64,000 bases of DNA. Source: Actinomadura opuntiae (GTDB taxonomy: Bacteria > Actinomycetota > Actinomycetes > Streptosporangiales > Streptosporangiaceae). This document shows, one piece after another, positions 42,764-51,456 of this stretch (within the stretch, counting starts at the first letter, position 1; every line of letters begins with the position of its first letter). The position numbers and the translations under genes are program-made. The stretch is from contig NZ_JASNWF010000002.1 in assembly GCF_030283205.1 (NCBI RefSeq), positions 186,001 to 250,000 of the forward strand. The letters run 5' to 3'. The notes beneath the pieces were generated by a model that was given only the letters and a program-made list of their open reading frames with translations, had not been told where the DNA came from and did no database searches.

Positions 42764-44599
42764 ATGGGGCACTACAAGAGCAACCTCCGGGACCTGGAGT
42801 TCAACCTCTTCGAGGTGTTCAAGCGCCAGGACCTCCTCGGCAGCGGGCCGTACGCCGACCTGGACGAGGACACGGTGCGCAGCATCCTCGACGAGGTGAA
42901 CCGGCTCGCCGAGGGCCCGCTGGCCGCCAGCTTCGAGGACGCGGACCGCAACCCCCCCAGGTTCGACCCCGCCACCGGCTCCGTCGCGATGCCGGAGAGC
43001 TTCAAGAAGTCGTTCAAGGCGTGGATGGACGCCGAGTGGTACCGCCTCGACCTCGCCCCCGAGTTCGGCGGCAGCGGCGCTCCCCGCTCGCTGACCTGGG
43101 CCGTCGCCGAGCAGGTGCTGGGCGCCAACCCGGCCGTCTACATGTTCGCCTCGGGCCCCGGCTTCGCCCAGATCCTCTGGCACATCGGCACGCCCGAGCA
43201 GAAGAAGTTCGCCGAACTCGCGCTCGAGCGGCAGTGGGGCGCCACCATGGTGCTGACCGAGCCGGACGCCGGCTCCGACGTCGGCGCCGGCCGCACCAAG
43301 GCCGTCCAGCAGCCCGACGGCACCTGGCACATCGAGGGCGTCAAGCGCTTCATCACCTCGGCCGAGCACGACATGGCCGAGAACATCTTCCACCTGGTGC
43401 TCGCCCGCCCCGAGGGCGCCGGCCCCGGCACCAAGGGCCTGTCGATGTTCCTCGTCCCCAAGTACCTGGTGGACGTGGAGACCGGTGAGCTCGGCGAGCG
43501 CAACGGCGCCTACGTCACCAACGTCGAGAAGAAGATGGGCCTCAAGGTCTCCACGACCTGCGAGCTCACCCTCGGCGAGAAGCACCCCGCCGTCGGCTAC
43601 CTCGTCGGCGACGTCCACCAGGGCATCAAGCAGATGTTCCTGGTCATCGAGTACGCCCGGATGATGGTCGGCACCAAGGCCATCGCCACCCTGTCGACCG
43701 GCTACCTGAACGCGCTGGAGTACGCCAAGGAGCGCGTCCAGGGCGCCGACATGACGCAGATGGCCGACAAGACGGCCCCGCGCGTCACGATCACCCACCA
43801 CCCCGACGTCCGCCGCAGCCTGATGACCCAGAAGGCCTACGCCGAGGGCATGCGGGCGCTGGTGCTGCTCACCGCGTCCTACCAGGACGCCGTGCAGGTC
43901 GCCGAGCACGAGGGCCGCCGGGACGAGCAGGCCGAGAAGATCAACGACCTGCTGCTGCCGATCGTCAAGGGCTTCGGCTCCGAGCGGGCGTACGCGCTGC
44001 TCGGCGCCGAGTCGCTGCAGACCTTCGGCGGCTCGGGCTTCCTGCAGGAGTACCCGGTCGAGCAGTACATCCGCGACTCCAAGATCGACACCCTGTACGA
44101 GGGCACCACCGCGATCCAGGGCCAGGACCTGTTCTTCCGCAAGATCCTGCGGGACAACGGCGAGGCGCTGAAGGTGCTCGCCGGCGAGATCAGGGCGTTC
44201 GCCGAGTCCGAGGCGGGCAACGGCCGGCTGAAGAACGAGCGGGCGCTGCTCGGCCGGGCCCTCGACGACGTGCAGGGCATGCTCGACCCGATGATCGGGT
44301 GGGCGCTCGGCTCGATGGAGAACCCGAAGGAGCTGTACAAGGTCGGGCTCAACACCTCCCGGCTGCTGCTGGCCCTCGGCGACCTGATCGTCGCGTGGCT
44401 GCTGTGCCGGCAGGCCGAGGTCGCCCTCACCGCCCTCGGCGGCGGCGACGTCTCCGCCTCCGACAAGGACTTCTACACCGGCAAGGTCGCCGCCGCGCAG
44501 TTCTTCTGCCAGACCGTGCTGCCGCGCCTGGCGTCCGACCGCGCCGTCACCGAGGCCACCACCCTGGACGTGATGGAGCTGCCCGAAGAGGCGTTCTGA
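42764..44599 (+). CDS. fadE5: Acyl-CoA dehydrogenase (FadE5-like)
   Basis: 611 residues, the same length as mycobacterial FadE5. [18 protein letters not shown] is the characteristic start; [19 protein letters not shown] binds FAD/substrate; [20 protein letters not shown] and LYEGTTAIQ hold the catalytic-base region. It introduces the alpha-beta double bond of acyl-CoA in beta-oxidation. GGAG lies 6 bases before ATG at 42764, and two palindromes lie in the promoter. An exact 12-bp hairpin ends the gene. It has no electron-transfer partner nearby. Confidence 0.94.
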   Translation: MGHYKSNLRDLEFNLFEVFKRQDLLGSGPYADLDEDTVRSILDEVNRLAEGPLAASFEDADRNPPRFDPATGSVAMPESFKKSFKAWMDAEWYRLDLAPEFGGSGAPRSLTWAVAEQVLGANPAVYMFASGPGFAQILWHIGTPEQKKFAELALERQWGATMVLTEPDAGSDVGAGRTKAVQQPDGTWHIEGVKRFITSAEHDMAENIFHLVLARPEGAGPGTKGLSMFLVPKYLVDVETGELGERNGAYVTNVEKKMGLKVSTTCELTLGEKHPAVGYLVGDVHQGIKQMFLVIEYARMMVGTKAIATLSTGYLNALEYAKERVQGADMTQMADKTAPRVTITHHPDVRRSLMTQKAYAEGMRALVLLTASYQDAVQVAEHEGRRDEQAEKINDLLLPIVKGFGSERAYALLGAESLQTFGGSGFLQEYPVEQYIRDSKIDTLYEGTTAIQGQDLFFRKILRDNGEALKVLAGEIRAFAESEAGNGRLKNERALLGRALDDVQGMLDPMIGWALGSMENPKELYKVGLNTSRLLLALGDLIVAWLLCRQAEVALTALGGGDVSASDKDFYTGKVAAAQFFCQTVLPRLASDRAVTEATTLDVMELPEEAF

Positions 44600-44613
44600 C
44601 ACCCGACGAAGCC

Positions 44614-44642
44614 GGCCCCCGCCACCTGCTGTGGCGGGGGCC
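44614..44642 (+). terminator. Perfect hairpin terminator after fadE5
   Basis: GGCCCCCGCCAC pairs exactly with GTGGCGGGGGCC around CTGCT, 14 bases past the stop. No U tract. Confidence 0.8.
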
Positions 44643-44716
44643 GCTGCCGTTCCGGGGCCCCGGTCACTACTCTGGGCGCGTCCCTCCGCCTTCCCCCCAC
44701 CGAACCGGAGAAGCCG

Positions 44717-46192
44717 ATGCCGGCAGGCCGACAGCGTCTTTCCCTGAGCGTTCCCCTGGCCGCATCCCTCGCCGGGATGCTCGTCGCCGCCGGCTGCTCG
44801 GACTCCGGCAAGGCGGCCGAGAGCGACCCGCCGACCGCCAAGGCGGGCGGCTCCACCACGCCCGCGGCGACCGCCACGGCGGCGGCCGGGTTCACCAAGG
44901 AGGGCTGGTTCGGCGGCCCGGACGGCCTGCACGCCCGGCTGCAGATCACCGGCGTCGAGCGGCAGGGCGCCAAGTCCGTCCTGAAGTACAGCCTCACCTC
45001 GCTCGACCAGGCGCCGAAGTCGGTCCCGGTCGAGATCGCCCTGCTCGACCCCGTCGCCGGGAAGCTGTACAAGCCGACCGCGACCACCAGCGCCGCGCAG
45101 CTCGCGCCGAACGCCGCCCGGCAGATGCAGGCCGAGTACCCGGCCATCCCGCAGACCGTCCAGAAGCTCACCGCGATCACCCCAGGCACCGCGGGCGAGT
45201 ACACCGGCATCCCCGTGACGGGAACGGGAGACGCGCCCGCGGCGGGCGCGTCCGGCGGGAACCCGGTCGAGCTGTACGACATCACCGAGGGCGAGATCAA
45301 GGACGTCACGTCCAGCGGCACCGACGTCACGATGAACCTGCGCACCGACGTGCTGTTCGCGTTCAACTCCGCCAAGCTCTCCGGCCGCGCCAAGTCCGTC
45401 CTGGACGAGGCCGCGCAGGAGATCAAGGCCAAGGCCGACCCGGACAAGCGGCCGCTGACCTTCGACGGCCACACCGACAGCAAGGGCGGCGACGCCTACA
45501 ACCTCAAGCTGTCCCGCCAGCGCGCCGATGCCGTCATGAACGAGCTGAAGAAGCGGCTCGGCAACGCGTTCAAGTACTCCGCGCACGGCAAGGGCGAGTC
45601 CGAGCCGGTCGCGAAGGAGGGCGGCAAGGACGACGCGCAGGCCCGCGCCCGCAACCGCCGCGTCGAGATCTCCTACGTCGTCCGGCAGCAGACCGCCGGC
45701 ACCACCGGCTCGTCCACCGCCGCCGCGGACGGACGCGGCGGCACCGTCGCGCCCGCCGCCTTCCACGGCCAGGACGGCACCACCGTCGCCAGCCGCTACG
45801 GCCGCTTCGGCGCCGACAAGCGCCGCCTCGACGTCAAGCCCTTCTACCGGGACGGCGCCTACCTCGTCTGCGTCTTCACCATCACCGACGAGGGCCCCGG
45901 AACCACCCCGCCCAACGCGAACTACGCGCACAAGGACTACCCGGGCGGCGCGTTCACCTCGTTCTCCGTCCTCGCGCAGGGCGGCAAGGACGTCTACCGG
46001 GCCGTCCGCGTCGGCCCCGGCGACCCCGGCAAGCCCGCCGTCTACGTCGACCCGGGCCGCGCCACCTTCCTCACCGCCGTGAACCAGCCGCAGCGCGGCT
46101 TCGTCTACGTCCCGGCCCCGCCCGGCAACATCACCTCGGTCGTCTTCGACGGCGGCCCCTTCGGCAAGGTCCTCAACGTCCCCGTCCAGTAA
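44717..46192 (+). CDS. OmpA-domain lipoprotein
   Basis: 491 residues. A lipobox at LVAAGC (Cys27) gives a lipid-anchored exported protein. An N-terminal domain of about 190 residues precedes the OmpA/MotB-like domain at about 215-325: FNSAKLSGRAKSVL, GHTDSKGGDAYNLKLSRQRA, ARNRRVEISYV. The last 150 residues are a separate beta-rich domain. OmpA domains bind peptidoglycan (family knowledge), so the protein likely anchors the wall to the membrane. ATG at 44717 is preceded by CCGGAG. No obvious partner genes. Confidence 0.85.
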   Translation: MPAGRQRLSLSVPLAASLAGMLVAAGCSDSGKAAESDPPTAKAGGSTTPAATATAAAGFTKEGWFGGPDGLHARLQITGVERQGAKSVLKYSLTSLDQAPKSVPVEIALLDPVAGKLYKPTATTSAAQLAPNAARQMQAEYPAIPQTVQKLTAITPGTAGEYTGIPVTGTGDAPAAGASGGNPVELYDITEGEIKDVTSSGTDVTMNLRTDVLFAFNSAKLSGRAKSVLDEAAQEIKAKADPDKRPLTFDGHTDSKGGDAYNLKLSRQRADAVMNELKKRLGNAFKYSAHGKGESEPVAKEGGKDDAQARARNRRVEISYVVRQQTAGTTGSSTAAADGRGGTVAPAAFHGQDGTTVASRYGRFGADKRRLDVKPFYRDGAYLVCVFTITDEGPGTTPPNANYAHKDYPGGAFTSFSVLAQGGKDVYRAVRVGPGDPGKPAVYVDPGRATFLTAVNQPQRGFVYVPAPPGNITSVVFDGGPFGKVLNVPVQ

Positions 46193-46218
46193 CCCCGCTC
46201 GGCTCGTGAGCATGACGA

Positions 46219-46246
46219 GGGCGCGCGCCGGGGTTGGCGCGCGCCC
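46219..46246. terminator. Bidirectional hairpin between convergent lipoprotein and lipase genes
   Basis: GGGCGCGCGCC pairs exactly with GGCGCGCGCCC around GGGGTT, 26 bases past the lipoprotein stop and 15 bases before the lipase stop. Confidence 0.75.
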
Positions 46247-46261
46247 TGGTGGTCGGCGGGG

Positions 46262-47608
46262 TCAGGGCTGGGTGGGGAGGGTCTTGCAGGTGGACGGGCT
46301 GGGCTTGCCGTTGAGGCGGGCGGTCAGCCAGGTGACGGCGTCGCCCTGGTCGAGGAGGAGCGGGGCGAAGTGGTTCAGGAGGGTCTTGTCGCCGAGGTTC
46401 GGCAGGTCGACGGGGACGTAGCTGACGTTGCCGCCCTTGCGGCACCAGTCGACGGCGAGCCGGCGGGCCTGGGCGTGGGGGACGATGTCGTCCCTGACCC
46501 CGGTCGTCAGCCGGACGGGGCCGGTGGGCTTGAGGGTGCCGATGCGCTGCTTGTCCAGGACGGCCTGCGCCTCCGGGATGGTGGGGATGATGTCGCCGAT
46601 GGGCTTGCCGTTGACGCTCCACTTGGTGCTCGAGGTGAAGCCGTACTTGAAGAGCACGTCGCCCACGCACATGGTCGACATGTCCTTGAGCGCGGCCTTG
46701 CCCGCCGCGTTGAGGTTGGCGTCGACGAGGCGGCGCAGCGCGGGGTCGGACTGGGCGAAACCGTTGATCGACCAGCCGAGCGCGCCGACGAGCGCGCTGC
46801 CGTCGATGCCCTTCATGACGGCGGTCAGGTCGGCGGGCGGCGCGCCGGCGTAGGTGCCGACCACGGGGACGTCGGGCGCGTAGGTCCGCTGGAGTTCGGC
46901 CGCCGCGGCGCTGGCGCCGCCGCCCTGGCTGTAGCCGTACAGCCCGACCTTCGACTTCGCCGTGATGGACGCCCCCGGGACGGCGTGCGCGGCGCGGGCG
47001 GCGTCCAGCAGGGCGTGTCCCTCGTCGAGGCGGTTGACGTAGGTGTGGAGCCGGTCGGTGGCGCCGAGACCGACGTAGTCGGTGACGACCACCGCCGCGC
47101 CGGTGGCCAGCACCTGGTAGATCGCCAGGTCCTCGTAGGCCACGGACATGGTGTCGCCGGTGAGCGTCAGCGGGTTCTGCAGGGCGAACGAGGGGGCGCA
47201 CTGGTCGCCCTGGCCCATCGTCCCGGAGGCCAGCGCGACGAGCGGCCGGGGCCCGGTGCCCTTCCAGGCCGCGGAGGGCTCGATGTAGGCGCCCGTCACC
47301 GCGACGGGCTTGCCGTTGGAGTCGGTGGACTTGTACATCAGGCGCGTCGCCTTGCCGGGCAGCGGGCGGCCGTCCAGGCCCGGCAGGCTCAGCCCGAGCG
47401 GCAGCGGCCCGGTCCGGACGAGGGCGCCGTTGGCCGGGGGCAGCGTGGCGGGCGGGTTGTAGAAGACCGGGATCGTCACTCCCCGGGACACCACGGGCTC
47501 CGCGCCCGGAGTGGCCGCCAGGCCCGGTCCGGCCTGGACGGTCGACGCCAGGACGCCGGCCGCCGACACGGCCAGCGTCCTGCGCACCAGGGATCCGGTT
47601 CTCCTCAT
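46262..47608 (-). CDS. Secreted lipase (LIP family, alpha/beta hydrolase)
   Basis: 448 residues with a signal peptide (RRTLAVSAAGVLASTVQAGP, with AxA cleavage near GLAATPGA). The nucleophile elbow is GYSQGG; DDIVPHAQA and the NHFAPLLLDQG His near the C-terminus complete a Ser-Asp-His triad. LALASGTMGQGDQCAPS is typical of secretory lipases in actinomycetes. GGAG lies 5 bases before ATG at 47608. It should cleave triacylglycerols outside the cell. Confidence 0.9.
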   Translation of the reverse strand: MRRTGSLVRRTLAVSAAGVLASTVQAGPGLAATPGAEPVVSRGVTIPVFYNPPATLPPANGALVRTGPLPLGLSLPGLDGRPLPGKATRLMYKSTDSNGKPVAVTGAYIEPSAAWKGTGPRPLVALASGTMGQGDQCAPSFALQNPLTLTGDTMSVAYEDLAIYQVLATGAAVVVTDYVGLGATDRLHTYVNRLDEGHALLDAARAAHAVPGASITAKSKVGLYGYSQGGGASAAAAELQRTYAPDVPVVGTYAGAPPADLTAVMKGIDGSALVGALGWSINGFAQSDPALRRLVDANLNAAGKAALKDMSTMCVGDVLFKYGFTSSTKWSVNGKPIGDIIPTIPEAQAVLDKQRIGTLKPTGPVRLTTGVRDDIVPHAQARRLAVDWCRKGGNVSYVPVDLPNLGDKTLLNHFAPLLLDQGDAVTWLTARLNGKPSPSTCKTLPTQP

Positions 47609-47720
47609 GCTCGCTCCAGGTAGGGCTGATAAGAACGCACTTACTCTGCCACCTGTTGACACCCGGTCCTATAAGCGGGGCGAGCATTCGGAGCGCTCCA
47701 ATCCACCTCCGGATGACATG

Positions 47721-47757
47721 CCGAAGGCGCGCGCCCCGGCCGGGCGCGCGCCTTCGG
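47721..47757. terminator. Perfect 16-bp hairpin terminator after the E1-E2 operon
   Basis: CCGAAGGCGCGCGCCC pairs exactly with GGGCGCGCGCCTTCGG around CGGCC, 8 bases past the E2 stop on the reverse strand. The longest perfect hairpin in the window. Confidence 0.82.
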
Positions 47758-47764
47758 GCCGGGA

Positions 47765-49144
47765 TCAGCTCCAGGCGAGCATGCGCAGGGGGTCCTCGAG
47801 CATGTCGCCGACGTTGCGCAGGACGCGGGAGCCGAGCTCGCCGTCGACGATGCGGTGGTCGAACGACAGCGCGAGCGTGGTGACCTTGCGGATCGCCAGC
47901 TCGCCCTCGTGCACCCACGGCATGTCGCGGATCTGGCCGAACGCCAGGATCGCGGCCTCGCCGGGGGTGAGGATCGGGGTCCCGGTGTCCACGCCGAACA
48001 CGCCGACGTTGGTGATGGTGATGGTGCCGTCGGACAGGTCCGCGGGGGACGCCTTGCCCGCGCGGGCCTTCTCCGTCAGCTCGGTCAGCGCGCGCGCCAG
48101 GCCGGGCAGGGACAGGTCCTGCGCGCCCTTGACCTTCGGGACGATCAGCCCCCGGTCGGTGGCGGCGGCGATGCCGAGGTTGACGTACGGCTTGACGACG
48201 ATCTCCGCGCCGGACGGGCCGTCCGCCCAGGTGGAGTTCACCATCGGGTGGCGCGCGACGGCGGTCAGCAGGGCGCGCGCGACGAGCAGGAGCGGCGACA
48301 CCTTGGCGCCGGTGAAGTCGGGGAGTTCGCGGAGCCGCTTCACCGCCTCCATCGTGCGGGTCACGTCGACCTGGAGGAACTCGGTGACGTGCGGCGCGGT
48401 GAACGCCGAGTCCGACATCGCGGCGGCGGTCGCCTTGCGGACGCCCTTGACCGGGATCCGCTCCTCGCGTCCGGTGGTTACGCGGGGCGCGGGAGCGGTC
48501 GCCGGGCCGGCCTGCGCGGCGCGGACGTCGTCGCGGGTGATCGAGCCGTTCGGGCCCGTGCCGGTGATCGTCGTCAGGTCGACGCCGAGGTCCTTGGCCA
48601 GCTTGCGGACGGGCGGCTTCGCCAGCGGCAGCCCGTTTTCCACAGGCTGTGGACGAGCGGGCGCCTGCGGCGGCACGGGGGAGGGCGGCGGCACCGGCGG
48701 CACGCCGTTGGACGCCTTGCGCGGGCGGCGCTTGGTGGTCCCCTCCTTGACCCCGTAACCGACCAGGACGGGCTGGCGTTTCGGCTTGTCGGGGGAGGTC
48801 ATGCCGGGTTCGGCGGCGGACGGGACGCCCTCCTCGCGCAGCGCCGCGGCCTGGGCCGGCGGCTCGGAGACGGGGGTGGCGACATCGCCCTCGGCCCCGG
48901 TGTCCACCGCGATGATCGGGACGCCGACGTCCACGGTCTGGCCCTCGGTGACCAGCAGCTCGGCCACCACGCCCTCGAACGGGCAGGGCAGCTCGACGAT
49001 CGCCTTCGCCGTCTCGATCTCCACGATCGTCTGGTTGATCTCGACGGTGTCGCCCGGCTGGACGTGCCACCTGACGATCTCCGCCTCGGTCAGCCCCTCG
49101 CCGACGTCCGGCAGCTTGAACAGTTTCGGGCTCACAGGCGTCAC
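47765..49144 (-). CDS. bkdC: Branched-chain 2-oxoacid dehydrogenase E2 (dihydrolipoyl acyltransferase)
   Basis: 459 residues. The lipoyl domain has the lipoylated Lys in EIETAKAIVELPCPFEG; an E3-binding domain reads PVRKLAKDLGVDLTTI then TGPNGSITRDDV; the catalytic domain ends in FDHRIVDGELG (the DHxxxDG active site). It transfers the acyl group from E1 to CoA. GTG at 49144 overlaps the E1beta stop as GTGA; a second GTG three codons on (49135) is also possible. No E3 gene is present here. Confidence 0.93.
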   Translation of the reverse strand: MTPVSPKLFKLPDVGEGLTEAEIVRWHVQPGDTVEINQTIVEIETAKAIVELPCPFEGVVAELLVTEGQTVDVGVPIIAVDTGAEGDVATPVSEPPAQAAALREEGVPSAAEPGMTSPDKPKRQPVLVGYGVKEGTTKRRPRKASNGVPPVPPPSPVPPQAPARPQPVENGLPLAKPPVRKLAKDLGVDLTTITGTGPNGSITRDDVRAAQAGPATAPAPRVTTGREERIPVKGVRKATAAAMSDSAFTAPHVTEFLQVDVTRTMEAVKRLRELPDFTGAKVSPLLLVARALLTAVARHPMVNSTWADGPSGAEIVVKPYVNLGIAAATDRGLIVPKVKGAQDLSLPGLARALTELTEKARAGKASPADLSDGTITITNVGVFGVDTGTPILTPGEAAILAFGQIRDMPWVHEGELAIRKVTTLALSFDHRIVDGELGSRVLRNVGDMLEDPLRMLAWS

Positions 49145-50124
49145 CACGCGAAGGTCCGGTCGACCGCGTCCAGGATGCGGTCCAGGTCGGGCAGGTAATG
49201 GTCCTCGAGGCGGGACGGCGGGTAGGGGGTGGAGAACCCGCCGACGCGCAGCACCGGCGCCTCCAGCCGGTAGAAGCACGCCTCGGTGAGCCGCGCGGCG
49301 AGCTCGGCGCCGAACCCGCTGAACACCGGGGCCTCGTGCACGACGACGCAGCGTCCGGTGCGGTTCACCGAGTCGGTGACCGCGGAGGTGTCGAGCGGGT
49401 TCAGCGAGCGCAGGTCGATGACCTCCAGCGACCGCCCCTCCTCGGCGGCGGCCGCGGCGGCCTCCAGGCACGTCTTCACCTGCGGCCCGTAGGCCAGCAG
49501 CGTGGCGTGCTCGCCGGGCCGGACGACCTTCGCCTCGTGCAGCGGCGCCCAGTCGGTGGAGTCGACGTCGACGTCCGCCTTGTCCCAGTACCGGCGCTTC
49601 GGCTCGAAGAAGATCACCGGGTCGGGGGAGGCGATCGACTGCTGGATCATCGAGTACGCGTCGGCCGGGTTGGAGCAGGCGACGACGCGCAGGCCCGCGG
49701 TGTGGGTGAAGTACGCCTCCGGCGACTCCGAGTGGTGCTCGACCGCGCCGATCCCGCCGCCGCACGGGATGCGGACGACGACCGGCAGCGACAGCCGGCC
49801 GAGCGAGCGCATGCCCATCTTGGCGAGCTGGGTGATGATCTGGTCGGCGGCCGGGAACACGAACCCGTCGAACTGGATCTCCACGACCGGCCGGTACCCG
49901 CGCAGCGCGAGCCCGATCGCGGTGCCGACGATGCCGGACTCGGCCAGCGGGGTGTCGATCACCCGCTCCTCGCCGAAGTCCTTCTGCAGCCCGTCGGTGA
50001 TCCGGAAGACGCCGCCGAGCTTGCCGACGTCCTCGCCCATGACCAGGACCTTCGGATCGTCCTCCATGGCCTTGCGCAGGCCGGCGTTCAGCGCCTTGCC
50101 GAGCGTGAGGGTCTGCGCGGTCAC
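49141..50124 (-). CDS. bkdB: Branched-chain 2-oxoacid dehydrogenase E1 beta
   Basis: 327 residues. MGEDVGKLGGVFRITDGLQK and the transketolase-like VEHHSESPEAYFTHTAGL are diagnostic of E1beta; LEVIDLRSLNPLD is the C-terminal transketolase domain. It pairs with E1alpha to form the thiamine-diphosphate heterotetramer. GTG at 50124 overlaps the E1alpha stop as GTGA, so translation is coupled. Substrates are probably the keto acids of Val, Leu and Ile. Confidence 0.94.
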   Translation of the reverse strand: MTAQTLTLGKALNAGLRKAMEDDPKVLVMGEDVGKLGGVFRITDGLQKDFGEERVIDTPLAESGIVGTAIGLALRGYRPVVEIQFDGFVFPAADQIITQLAKMGMRSLGRLSLPVVVRIPCGGGIGAVEHHSESPEAYFTHTAGLRVVACSNPADAYSMIQQSIASPDPVIFFEPKRRYWDKADVDVDSTDWAPLHEAKVVRPGEHATLLAYGPQVKTCLEAAAAAAEEGRSLEVIDLRSLNPLDTSAVTDSVNRTGRCVVVHEAPVFSGFGAELAARLTEACFYRLEAPVLRVGGFSTPYPPSRLEDHYLPDLDRILDAVDRTFAW

Positions 50125-51254
50125 GACGCCACCTCTTCCTCGAACGAGGCCAGGTAGGCGGCGAACCGCTCCTGCTCCTCGGTCATCAGCGGATGCCCTT
50201 CGGCGTACACGTGCTCGAACATCGCCATCGGCCCGGGGTCCGGCATCGCCAGGCACCCTTCGCGCAGGTCCTTGGCGATCTGCTTGGCCTCGGCCTCGAC
50301 CTCGTCGATGAACGCGGCGTCGGCGAGGTCGTTGCGCAGCAGGTACGCCTTGACCCGCTCGATCGGGTCCTTGAGCTTCCACGCCTCCTCTTCGGCCTTC
50401 AGCCGGTAGCGCGTGGGGTCGTCGGTGGTGGTGTGGGCGCCCATCCGGTACGTGTACGCCTCGATCAGCGTGGGGCCCTGCCCCGTCCGCGCGTTCTCCA
50501 GCGCCTTCCGGGTGACGGCCAGGCAGGCGAACACGTCGTTTCCGTCCACCCGCAGCCCGGGGAACCCGTAGCCCTGCGCGCGCTTGTACAGCGGGATGCG
50601 CGACTGCTTCTCCAGCGGCTCGGAGATGGCCCACTGGTTGTTCTGGCAGAAGAACACGACCGGCGCGTTGAAGACCGACGCGAACACGAACGCCTCGTTG
50701 ACGTCGCCCTGCGACGTCGCGCCGTCGCCGAAGTAGGCGATCGTCGCGCCGGCGGACGGCGTGCCCAGCACCCCGTCGCGCTGGACGCCCATCGCGTAGC
50801 CGGTCGCGTGCAGCGTCTGGCTGCCGATCACGACGGTGTAGAGGTGGAAGCCGTGCTCGGCGGGGTCCCAGCCGCCGTGGCTGACGCCGCGGAACAGCCC
50901 GAGCAGCCGCAGCGGCTCCACGTCGCGGCACCACGCCACGCCGTGCTCGCGGTAGGTCGGGAAGACCATGTCGTGCTCGGACAGCGCCCGTCCCGAGCCG
51001 ACCTGGGCGGCCTCCTGGCCGAGCAGCGACGCCCAGAGGCCGAGCTCGCCCTGCCGGGTCAGCGCGACCGCCTCCCGGTCGATCCGGCGGACGATCACGA
51101 GGTCGCGGTACAGCCCGCGGACCTCCTCGGCGCTCAGGTCCAGCGGGTAGTCCGGATGCTCGACGCGCTCCCCCTCGGGGGTGAGCAGCCTGACGAGCTC
51201 GGGTCCGGCGAGCTCGGCGGGGTCGGGTGCGCCGCGCACGGAGTCGATCGTCAT
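50121..51254 (-). CDS. bkdA: Branched-chain 2-oxoacid dehydrogenase E1 alpha
   Basis: 377 residues. The thiamine-diphosphate motif is GDGATSQGDVNEAFVFASVF then NAPVVFFCQNN. Phosphorylation-loop-like YRMGAHTTTDDPTRYR follows. ATG at 51254 has GAGGAG 8 bases upstream; a GTG at 51263 sits too close to it. It heads the E1alpha-E1beta-E2 operon. The branched-chain call rests on motifs and operon layout, with a pyruvate-type complex the alternative. Confidence 0.93.
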   Translation of the reverse strand: MTIDSVRGAPDPAELAGPELVRLLTPEGERVEHPDYPLDLSAEEVRGLYRDLVIVRRIDREAVALTRQGELGLWASLLGQEAAQVGSGRALSEHDMVFPTYREHGVAWCRDVEPLRLLGLFRGVSHGGWDPAEHGFHLYTVVIGSQTLHATGYAMGVQRDGVLGTPSAGATIAYFGDGATSQGDVNEAFVFASVFNAPVVFFCQNNQWAISEPLEKQSRIPLYKRAQGYGFPGLRVDGNDVFACLAVTRKALENARTGQGPTLIEAYTYRMGAHTTTDDPTRYRLKAEEEAWKLKDPIERVKAYLLRNDLADAAFIDEVEAEAKQIAKDLREGCLAMPDPGPMAMFEHVYAEGHPLMTEEQERFAAYLASFEEEVAS

Positions 51255-51456
51255 TGATGGCACTCCTCGTTCGGGGCCGGTACGCGGGATCGCCGCACAG
51301 CCGGCCGATGTCAGCGGCCGTGCCCCCGGTAAGGGACAAAAGCCACCAAAGACATCGTGGCAGACGTCACACCCGGAGATGCAAGGGCCGCCGCCTATCC
51401 CTTACCCCGCTCCGCCGCGCCGATCCGCTGTGACGCACGCCACCCCGCGCCGGGCC

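Noticed and set aside
42677-46213. Long reverse frame opposite fadE5 and the OmpA lipoprotein
   Set aside because: Forward genes have clear catalytic and lipobox motifs; the reverse frame has none.
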